Assembly: GCA_937897665.1 (NCBI GenBank)
Contig: CALCPB010000308.1
Span: forward strand, 1 to 7,386
Reading direction: 5' to 3'
DNA: 7,386 bases
Source of the DNA: an uncultured Halomicronema sp.
Lineage (GTDB): Bacteria > Cyanobacteriota > Cyanobacteriia > Phormidesmidales > Phormidesmidaceae
How positions within the stretch are numbered: the stretch's first letter is position 1; each line of letters starts with the position of its first letter. Made by a program: the position numbers and the translations under genes. The notes under the pieces were generated by a model that saw nothing but the letters and a program-made list of their open reading frames with translations, was not told the DNA's origin and ran no database searches. Of the stretch, positions 1 through 5,328 are shown in pieces.

Positions 1-143
1 GCTGCTCCGGCATTGGTTGAGGTCTAGTTCACAGTACTCTTCCTTGAGGATTGGTAAGTGTATCGCTTGGAGGGGTGGTGTGAGAGCAGCACGCCACACT
101 TGAGATCGCCGTGCGTGACTGACCTGCACCCTTGAAAAACCAT

Positions 144-176
144 AAAAAAAGCAGCGCCGACAAATATCCACGCTGC
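144..176 (-). terminator. Rho-independent terminator of tldD
   Basis: On the minus strand a perfect 6-bp stem GCAGCG (171-176) / CGCTGC (151-156) encloses a 14-base loop and is followed at once by seven T residues (144-150). The stem begins 32 bases past the tldD stop codon at 208, the expected place for an intrinsic terminator. The T tract lies only on the minus-strand side, so it should act on tldD and not on anything arriving from the left. This is read directly from the sequence; activity is inferred. Confidence 0.8.
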
Positions 177-207
177 CCATTCAAAAAATGCTATTGGAGT
201 GAAGACG

Positions 208-1692
208 TTACCGCCCACCCACAGTGATGGAATCAACTTTTAGGTGAGGCTGACCGACTGTGACATAAACGCTGCCGCTAATCGAGCCGCAGAATCCGGG
301 CGCGAGGCTAATATCTTCTGAACACATCGAAATGCGCTGCATGATTTCCTTGGCTTCCCCAATCAGCGTCGCCCCTTTCAGCGGCTTGGTGATTTCGCCA
401 TTTTCGATCAGATAGGCTTCATCGACGCCAAAGTTGAACTGGCCGGTCGGGCCGACGCTGCCGCCGCCCATCTTTTTGCAGTAGATGCCCTTTTCCACCG
501 AGCCAAACAGCTCATCCACTGAAAAATCCCCCGGCGCGATGTAAGTGTTCCGCATACGCGAGGCAGCGGCATAGGTGTAGCCCTGACGGCGGCCGCTGCC
601 CGTGCGTGGATGCCCCGTGCGCATGGAACCGGCGCGATCGCTCAAGAAGTTCTTCAAAATGCCATTTTCAATCAGCAATGTGCGCTGGGTCGGCATGCCC
701 TCATCGTCCATATCCAGGGTGCCAAAGGCATCGTCTGAGAGCCCTTCATCCCAGGCGGTGAGGTTTTCGTGGGCAATCTTTTCGCCTTTTTTGTCGATAA
801 AGGGCGTGGTGCCGCGCTCAATTTGCGTCGTTTCTAACAGGTGACCACAGGCTTCGTGGAAAATGACGCCGCCAAAGTGATTCGCCATGATGACGGGGTA
901 GTTGCCCGATTCGACATACTCGGCATAAAGCATCTTACCGGCGGACTCGGCGACTTCCTCAGCCGTGGTGCTGTAGTTCCGATTGCGCAAAAAGGCGGGG
1001 GCGCTGGTGTCACCCAATCGCTGACCAATCGACGAGCGATGTTCACCATCGGCACAGAGTAAATTGCAGCTAACCGACTGTGTCAGACGAATATCGCGGG
1101 CAAAGGTGCCGTCGCTGGCGGCCACTAAAATCTCTTGCCAATCGCGAAAATATCCGGCGCGTCGGGCCTGCACATGGCTACCAACTTTGGCGATCGCGGC
1201 GTTCGCAGAGAGCAACACGTCGCCCATTTCTTGCATCGAGCTACAGCCGTCGAGCCAAGCATCTTTGTTTTTAACGGCAGCGTAGTTTCGCAGCAGCTCT
1301 AAGTTCGTTTCCGGCACAGAGGCCGTGGGGCCAGGCAGAAACAGGCCCATAATCGACAGGGCTTTTTCTAACGCGCTGCGGAGGCCAGTAAAGGTAAGGT
1401 TGTTGGTGCTCACATAGCAGTCCGCTTTGCCTTTGAAGACGCGCACGCCCGCGCCGGTCACCAATCGGGGCGAGATGCCGGTAATGGCGTCATCCTCAGC
1501 CATGCAGCTGATGTATTGATTGCGCTCTAAAAAGAATTCGACAAAGTCAGCCCCGGCTGACCGCCCCAGCCCCAGCAACGTGGAGAGCGGTCCCCGCCAA
1601 GACTCATCGAAGCGATCGCGCGTAGCGTCATAGTGCAGCTGAGTGATCTCTTGCGTACTCAGCAGTTTGTCGGGGGTCATGGCGGCGGGCAT
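208..1692 (-). CDS. tldD: TldD family metalloprotease subunit (TldD/PmbA family)
   Basis: A 494-residue protein, close to the 481 residues of E. coli TldD. The family signature HEACGH sits at residues 279-284, giving metal ligands H279 and H284 with catalytic E280. The C-terminal PGFCGSISG carries C468, whose distance from the C terminus matches the third zinc ligand of E. coli TldD. Glycine-rich blocks GGGSVGPTG and TGSGRRQG are also typical. In the known system TldD pairs with TldE (PmbA) to form a cytoplasmic zinc protease that degrades unfolded peptides and matures some modified peptides such as microcin B17. No pmbA partner is visible here, so it must lie elsewhere if the complex is formed. 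The ATG at 1692 is preferred because AAGGA lies 10 bases upstream; an internal ATG four codons later is the alternative. Transcription is divergent from the cyclase and ends at a clear terminator. Confidence 0.93.
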   Translation of the reverse strand: MPAAMTPDKLLSTQEITQLHYDATRDRFDESWRGPLSTLLGLGRSAGADFVEFFLERNQYISCMAEDDAITGISPRLVTGAGVRVFKGKADCYVSTNNLTFTGLRSALEKALSIMGLFLPGPTASVPETNLELLRNYAAVKNKDAWLDGCSSMQEMGDVLLSANAAIAKVGSHVQARRAGYFRDWQEILVAASDGTFARDIRLTQSVSCNLLCADGEHRSSIGQRLGDTSAPAFLRNRNYSTTAEEVAESAGKMLYAEYVESGNYPVIMANHFGGVIFHEACGHLLETTQIERGTTPFIDKKGEKIAHENLTAWDEGLSDDAFGTLDMDDEGMPTQRTLLIENGILKNFLSDRAGSMRTGHPRTGSGRRQGYTYAAASRMRNTYIAPGDFSVDELFGSVEKGIYCKKMGGGSVGPTGQFNFGVDEAYLIENGEITKPLKGATLIGEAKEIMQRISMCSEDISLAPGFCGSISGSVYVTVGQPHLKVDSITVGGR

Positions 1693-1737
1693 AGAGGCCG
1701 TGTCCTTCTCAAAGATTTGCGTTCACAGTTGATGTTC

Positions 1738-1746
1738 AGTCTAGCA
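1738..1746 (-). promoter_or_regulatory. Possible extended -10 promoter element of tldD
   Basis: On the minus strand TGCTAGACT fits an extended -10 box (TGn plus TAGACT, four of six matches to TATAAT). A start about seven bases downstream would leave a leader of roughly 40 bases before the tldD ATG. No good -35 hexamer is seen at the usual distance. Weak, sequence-only call. Confidence 0.25.
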
Positions 1747-2051
1747 AAGGCCGCAGCGGAAAACCTGGTCGGACAACCGGCAGCAACACCCATTTCGGCA
1801 CCGAGGGGTTGACTGACCGATATCGCGATTCCCAGGAACAGCCGCCTCCTGTCCTTTAGACAGTTGCCAGCCTGCCCCCTTGAACCGTGAACCTTAATAT
1901 CAACTTGCGCCGTCCTCTACCAGCGCCCCGCGGCCAGTCAATTCAAGACTTGCCGCTGTCACCTCTGAGCATCATTAATCTAAGCTCAAAATTACGGTTC
2001 GCCAGCGAGGTCTCCCACCCTGTTGACTCGCCAAACTTTTCTGATGGGAGC

Positions 2052-2070
2052 TTGGGCCAGAGATGGCCAA
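2052..2070 (+). promoter_or_regulatory. Small hairpin in the probable cyclase leader
   Basis: TTGGGCC (2052-2058) can pair with GGCCAA (2065-2070) around the loop AGAGAT, giving a 6-bp stem with one bulged G. Its left arm follows directly after the TGGGAG arm of a second, longer-range inverted repeat (2012-2017 / 2045-2050), so the two could form a composite leader structure. No T tract follows, so it is not a terminator. Function unknown. Confidence 0.3.
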
Positions 2071-2085
2071 CGGTATTCGGCGTAT

Positions 2086-2145
2086 TCTCAGGGAACTCTC
2101 AGGCAAAGCTTCACTGACTACCCCGGAACCCACAATCGTTCTCAG
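2086..2145 (+). repeat. Three TCTCAG direct repeats upstream of the cyclase
   Basis: TCTCAGG occurs at 2086-2092 and again at 2097-2103, an 11-base period close to one helical turn, and TCTCAG recurs at 2140-2145, 43 bases after the second copy (about four turns). Same-face spacing just upstream of a regulatory gene is what a transcription factor site can look like, but short repeats of this size can also arise by chance. Confidence 0.3.
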
Positions 2146-2154
2146 TAGTATTGA

Positions 2155-2187
2155 ATGAAGTTCCTTGTCACCGTCGCAATTTCATGA
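2155..2187 (+). other. Ten-codon mini-ORF overlapping the cyclase start
   Basis: An ATG at 2155 opens a mini-ORF encoding MKFLVTVAIS whose TGA (2185-2187) overlaps the preferred cyclase ATG (2184-2186) as ATGA. The cyclase ATG has no visible Shine-Dalgarno sequence, so ribosomes ending on the mini-ORF could reinitiate there. The mini-ORF also lacks a clear ribosome binding site, which weakens the case. Coupling is inference. Confidence 0.3.
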
Positions 2188-3653
2188 GCAGCATTCTGCA
2201 ATCTTCTGTTGGCCTATTGCGCTCTCGGCTATCTCGTCGCATTGTTAGCTGGGTGTTTTTTAGCATCGTCGTTATTGAGGGCGTGATTTTTGTACCCTCG
2301 TTTTATCGTCGCTACCGTGAAAAGCTGGGCGAACTCGAGCAAGTCTCTTCAGAAGTTTTATTTACGGCCAAAGCCAACGCCATGATGGGCGGTGACAATT
2401 TAGCAGTGTTGCAGCTAATCCAACAAAACCTCAAACCCAACTCCGTAATTTTGGGCGCGGCGCTGTGTGACCTGCAGGGCAACGTGATTGACACCTTTGG
2501 CGAATCGCCCGGCATTGACTGTCAAAGCGTACCAGAGGGTACGGTCGTCCGGCAGGTAACCGACAATCGACAGCGGTATGACGTGGCTTGGCCCAGCGAT
2601 CGCCTGTCGGATCAGTACATTTTGATCGTCCGCCATGATGCCAGCGGCACAATTTATGAAATGGGCCAGTATGCCCTAGCCATCGCGGGGCTGGTCATCA
2701 TCATTTCGGTGTTTGTCACCTTTGTCACCATCCTGGTGTTAGAGCGGATTTTGATCGTGCCGATTTTGCGCCTGCGCGATGATCTGCAGCAAGCAGGCGA
2801 TGCCGTGAGCCAAGATCGGCCGCCCCATTTTCAAACCCGGGCCATGGCCCGCCGCGATGAACTGGGCGAAGTGTCTCGGGCCTTTTGTGACATGTTTACA
2901 CGGGTTCACCAAGAGATTAGCGATCGCAAACAGGCGGAAGCCGCCCTCAAAGACGAACAGGCCAAATCGGAAAAGCTCCTGCGCAACATCTTGCCCGACA
3001 CCATCGCTACACAGCTCAAAATGGAAGTAGGGGCGATCGCCTCGCGATTTGATGAGGCCACCATTTTATTTGCCGACATTGTGGATTTTACCGGGCTGTC
3101 GCAGCAAATCTCACCCAATGAGCTGGTGAGCGTATTGAATGAAGTGTTTTCGACCTTTGACGCCATTGCCGAAAAGTTGGGTCTTGAAAAGATCAAAACC
3201 ATTGGCGATGCTTACATGGTCGTCGGCGGCCTGCCCGAACCCCAGCCTCATCACGCGCAAGCGATTTTAGAAATGGCCATTCAAATGCTGGATGCCATTC
3301 AATCGTTTCAGCGTCATGATGGCACCCCGTTTCAACTGCGGATTGGCAGCAACACGGGGCCGGTAGTGGCAGGCGTCATCGGCATCAAAAAATTTAGCTA
3401 CGACCTCTGGGGAGACGCGGTCAATGTCGCCAGTCGCATGGAGGCCCACGGTGTCATTAACCGCATTCAAGTGAGCGCCACCACCTATCAACAGGTGAAA
3501 GCCTACTACGAGTTTGAAGATCGGGGCTGCATCGATATCAAAGGCCGCGGCACGATGCACACTTACTTGCTGAAAGGACGACGACCGTTGAGCAGCGCCA
3601 TTCCCAAACAGTTCGCGACTCGCCAGTTGGCGATCGATAACCCTGACGCCTGA
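2184..3653 (+). CDS. Membrane-bound class III adenylate cyclase with sensor and HAMP domains
   Basis: A 489-residue protein that makes cAMP from ATP. Order of parts: basic N terminus, membrane segment about 20-40, an extracytoplasmic sensor region about 41-162, second membrane segment about 163-187, HAMP linker about 187-240, a short helical linker with the typical SEKLLRNILPDTIA stretch (262-275), and a class III cyclase domain about 288-465. The metal-binding aspartates are D298 (in FADIVDF) and D342 (in KTIGDAYM). K338 and D407 (in YDLWGDAVN) are the adenine-specifying pair, and N414 and R418 are the transition-state residues, so it should be an active adenylate rather than guanylate cyclase. 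The sensor region has two cysteines, C95 and C113, that could form a disulfide; its family is not certain, perhaps PAS- or CHASE8-like. The ATG at 2184 is chosen over an in-frame TTG at 2151 that would add 11 unconvincing residues; neither has a good ribosome binding site. Confidence 0.93.
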   Translation: MSSILQSSVGLLRSRLSRRIVSWVFFSIVVIEGVIFVPSFYRRYREKLGELEQVSSEVLFTAKANAMMGGDNLAVLQLIQQNLKPNSVILGAALCDLQGNVIDTFGESPGIDCQSVPEGTVVRQVTDNRQRYDVAWPSDRLSDQYILIVRHDASGTIYEMGQYALAIAGLVIIISVFVTFVTILVLERILIVPILRLRDDLQQAGDAVSQDRPPHFQTRAMARRDELGEVSRAFCDMFTRVHQEISDRKQAEAALKDEQAKSEKLLRNILPDTIATQLKMEVGAIASRFDEATILFADIVDFTGLSQQISPNELVSVLNEVFSTFDAIAEKLGLEKIKTIGDAYMVVGGLPEPQPHHAQAILEMAIQMLDAIQSFQRHDGTPFQLRIGSNTGPVVAGVIGIKKFSYDLWGDAVNVASRMEAHGVINRIQVSATTYQQVKAYYEFEDRGCIDIKGRGTMHTYLLKGRRPLSSAIPKQFATRQLAIDNPDA

Positions 3654-3672
3654 GGTTCTCGGCACCCACTGC

Positions 3673-3795
3673 TTAACCTGCCAGTCCGTTCGGCAACAGC
3701 AGATAACCAGCGGATAGCGCCAGCAGGGTTAGCAGAGTCAGGGCCAAAATCAGGCGCGGCAACCCCTGTCGAATTTTTTGCCGGTTCATCGTCAT
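3673..3795 (-). CDS. Small single-span hydrophobic membrane protein, 40 residues
   Basis: An ORF reading MTMNRQKIRQGLPRLILAL and continuing through a leucine-rich stretch to SAGYLLLPNGLAG. It has a basic N terminus (R5, K7, R9, R14) followed by about 20 hydrophobic residues, so a single-span protein with its N terminus inside is expected. Small one-helix proteins are common in cyanobacterial photosynthetic and NDH-1 complexes, but I do not recognise this one and do not assign it. The start could be the ATG at 3795 or the one at 3789. A weak TAGGG lies four bases before the first. It converges on the cyclase with 19 bases between stops and no terminator between them. A chance ORF is possible, but the amphipathic-free basic-then-hydrophobic pattern in a otherwise gene-free gap argues for a real gene. 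Confidence 0.5.
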   Translation of the reverse strand: MTMNRQKIRQGLPRLILALTLLTLLALSAGYLLLPNGLAG

Positions 3796-3801
3796 GCCCT
3801 A

Positions 3802-3810
3802 ATTATCCCA
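3802..3810 (-). promoter_or_regulatory. Possible extended -10 of the small membrane protein gene
   Basis: On the minus strand TGGGATAAT fits an extended -10 box: TGn followed by GATAAT, five of six matches to TATAAT. The expected start point, about seven bases downstream, falls on or next to the ATG at 3795, which would make the message leaderless or nearly so. No convincing -35 is seen. The same stretch also encodes a six-codon mini-ORF (3799-3819, MDDWDN) that ends three bases before the ATG. Confidence 0.35.
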
Positions 3811-3847
3811 GTCGTCCATGACATCGAATCGTTACCTTCTTAAGGAT

Positions 3848-3894
3848 AAAAACATCTGGTCAGCTCCCTGGTTGTAGAAAAGAACCGATGTTTT
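3848..3894 (-). terminator. Probable terminator of the DUF1499 gene
   Basis: A perfect 8-bp inverted repeat, AAAACATC (3849-3856) and GATGTTTT (3887-3894), extends by three more pairs (GGT 3858-3860 with ACC 3884-3886) after one bulged base. On the minus strand the descending arm ends in five T residues (3848-3852), and the structure begins 24 bases past the DUF1499 stop. The loop is long (about 23 bases) and the stem AT-rich at its base, so efficiency is doubtful. Being nearly symmetrical, it could equally be a protein-binding palindrome. Confidence 0.4.
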
Positions 3895-3918
3895 GGAAAT
3901 GTGATTTGAGCGTAGAGT

Positions 3919-4449
3919 CTAAACGCCCAGATCTTGCAGGGCGAAACGAATTTGCTCTAAGCGACGACGGTTGACCCCGAGATCAGATTCTCCCAGGCGA
4001 GCCGCCGATCGCAGATGAATTACAGCTTCGTCCGCCGGTAGATAAAACTCGGCATCGTCCACAAACCCCATGAGGCGGCTGGTCGATTGAGTGCGAATGT
4101 AATCGTCGGTTTGAGTCACGATCGCGGTGCGAGGCACAACGCCCAGTACCTTTACTAGCAGCTCCCGAGCCGTGGCGCGATCGCCGGTATAGGGGATCGG
4201 TGCGATGGCGTGATCGGCGTCGGCATCCTGGCTCACCACACAATTAGGACTGGCCGGACAGGGCAACAGGTGGCCATCTTTGAGGCCCAGTTCGGGGACA
4301 TCGCCAGCAAAGGTGGTGCCCAAACCAGGCAGGGTCGCCACGGGAATTGGGGTAGCTAACGCGGGTGCTGTTGATAGAGGAGCAATCCAGAGTGCGATCG
4401 CAACGGTCCAAACGGTGACAACAGATAGCAGGCGACGGCAGAAACGCAT
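3919..4449 (-). CDS. DUF1499 family exported protein
   Basis: A 176-residue protein with a classical signal peptide: basic MRFCRRLL, a hydrophobic core, and a signal peptidase I site after ALA at residue 32. The mature part matches DUF1499: LLPCPASPNCVVSQ (61-74) with C64 and C70, and the C-terminal IHLRSAARLGESDLGVNRRR (144-163). The family is widespread in proteobacteria, cyanobacteria and plants, and has no established activity. After export it should sit in the periplasm or thylakoid lumen, where C64 and C70 could form a disulfide. It lies 54 bases downstream of sdhC in the same direction and may be cotranscribed. A TTGACT at 4488-4493 in that gap could be a -35 box, but no good -10 follows, and the ribosome binding site is weak. 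Confidence 0.9.
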   Translation of the reverse strand: MRFCRRLLSVVTVWTVAIALWIAPLSTAPALATPIPVATLPGLGTTFAGDVPELGLKDGHLLPCPASPNCVVSQDADADHAIAPIPYTGDRATARELLVKVLGVVPRTAIVTQTDDYIRTQSTSRLMGFVDDAEFYLPADEAVIHLRSAARLGESDLGVNRRRLEQIRFALQDLGV

Positions 4450-4503
4450 AGAGATTACATCCAGTAAAAATTAAGTCCAAAAAATCGAGTCAAGGGGGCA
4501 GCG

Positions 4504-5202
4504 TTAAGTCAATAGCTGAAAATAAATGGCCAGGGGCAACACCACAAAGCCCAGGGCGATCGCCAAGCCCAGCACCAAACTCAAGCCATAAATGCTCCAG
4601 CGTACTGCTTTGGTGAGCAGGCCCAGTGACTGCAGAGCGCTCCACAAACCATGGCGCAGATGAACGCCTAAAAGCACCATAACGCCGGTATAGCTAAAAG
4701 CGTAGACGGGCCGTTGAAACTTTTCGATCACGAGGCGAGCCAGATCGCGGCTGGGCTCACCCTGAACGGTGGTCAGATAGTAAGTGCCAAACTTAAAGTT
4801 CACTAAGTGAATAATCAGAAACGTGGCCAACACCGACCCCGTCACAATCATGGTGCGGGAACTGATGGACTGCAGACTCGGCTCCCCCCGGCTGGCATAA
4901 ACCGCGTAGCCCTCAGGCCGCGCCCACCGTCGCCGCCAAAAAATCTGGATGCCCGCGATCGCATGCACTAAAAAGGTGACCGCCAGCATCGTTTCTAGTA
5001 GCCACAGCAGCAGTATCCAGCGCTCTAGATAATAGGCATAGGTGTTGTAAGCCTCGTGACTGACAAACATCAGCAGGTTGCCCACCATATGCACCGTGAC
5101 AAAAAAGGCGAGTCCCAGGCCCGTGAGGCCCGTGAGCAGCTTTTTGCCGATGGGCGATGCATAAAATTTCAGGAGGGCGGGTGAACTAGCGGTGTTGCGC
5201 AT
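4504..5202 (-). CDS. sdhC: Succinate dehydrogenase cytochrome b558 subunit (B-type SdhC)
   Basis: A 232-residue integral membrane protein with about five hydrophobic helices, similar in design to the Bacillus-type diheme SdhC that anchors succinate:quinone reductase and passes electrons to quinone. Histidines fall in four successive helices: H38 (VTVHMVGN), H80 (FLVHAIAG), H132 (IIHLVNFKFG) and H181 or H184 (GVHLRHGLWS). The 42-residue gap from H38 to H80 equals the gap between the first two heme ligands of the B. subtilis protein (H28 and H70), so two hemes b are expected. In B-type operons sdhC is normally followed by sdhA and sdhB. Here a DUF1499 gene follows and a mannosidase precedes, so the catalytic subunits must be encoded elsewhere. 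The ATG at 5202 has AGGA about 11 bases upstream. The family call is firm; partnership with a given SdhA/SdhB is inference. Confidence 0.9.
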   Translation of the reverse strand: MRNTASSPALLKFYASPIGKKLLTGLTGLGLAFFVTVHMVGNLLMFVSHEAYNTYAYYLERWILLLWLLETMLAVTFLVHAIAGIQIFWRRRWARPEGYAVYASRGEPSLQSISSRTMIVTGSVLATFLIIHLVNFKFGTYYLTTVQGEPSRDLARLVIEKFQRPVYAFSYTGVMVLLGVHLRHGLWSALQSLGLLTKAVRWSIYGLSLVLGLAIALGFVVLPLAIYFQLLT

Positions 5203-5328
5203 GGTGGCAGAATCCTGGGCGGGCAGGTAGTACCCGACGATTCGATGGATGGGTCAGGGCTAAACAGTGTCTATGATGACAGACCCGAGCGGCTGTGAGA
5301 GACGCGTCCTTCAGATTAAGGCGGCCAT
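5203..5328. other. Spacer between the mannosidase gene and sdhC
   Basis: A gap of 126 bases between two minus-strand genes. No terminator with a T tract follows the mannosidase stop. A short palindrome, TGTC-ATCATA-GACA, lies near 5270-5285 on the minus strand and could be part of the sdhC promoter region, but no convincing -10/-35 pair is visible. Confidence 0.4.

Larger units (their letters stand above)
1693..2183. other. Divergent intergenic region between tldD and the adenylate cyclase
   Basis: About 490 bases without a supported protein gene. It must hold the promoters of both divergent genes. The tldD half shows only the possible -10 box near 1738-1746. The cyclase half contains an inverted repeat CTCCCA (2012-2017) / TGGGAG (2045-2050), a small hairpin at 2052-2070, three TCTCAG copies (starting 2086, 2097, 2140) and a 10-codon mini-ORF ending on the cyclase start. 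No HIP1 octamer occurs here, in contrast with the coding regions. A TTGCCG followed after 18 bases by ATTAAT near 1950-1980 is a poor promoter candidate for the cyclase. No recognised riboswitch could be confirmed. Confidence 0.6.

Noticed and set aside
1..27. Plus-strand frame ending in AAPALVEV and a TAG stop, a possible tail of a gene from the left
   Set aside because: Only eight codons are visible, too few to support a gene.
78..99. Short hairpin GTGTG / CACAC
   Set aside because: A 5-bp stem without a T tract or other context; expected by chance.
24..236. A 70-codon minus-strand ORF with an apparent membrane helix overlapping the end of tldD
   Set aside because: It starts at TTG inside tldD, and its hydrophobic FVGAAFF-like stretch is the translated tldD terminator stem and T tract. 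The remainder has no protein-like pattern.
1887..2117. A 76-codon ORF upstream of and in frame with the cyclase, separated by a TGA at 2115-2117
   Set aside because: Its sequence shows no domain-like or membrane pattern, it has no ribosome binding site, and the cyclase is complete without it, so a broken longer N terminus is unlikely.
3267..3665. A 132-codon minus-strand ORF antisense to the cyclase domain
   Set aside because: It is a shadow of the strongly conserved cyclase coding frame, with no recognisable motifs of its own.
3757..3783. Inverted repeat CGGCAA / TTGCCG within the small membrane protein gene
   Set aside because: Six-base arms with a 15-base loop inside coding sequence, no T tract after the second arm; not convincing as a terminator.
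4488..4493. TTGACT as a -35 box for a separate DUF1499 promoter
   Set aside because: No acceptable -10 hexamer at 16-18 bases; the nearest candidates are T-runs, so it was kept only as a remark.
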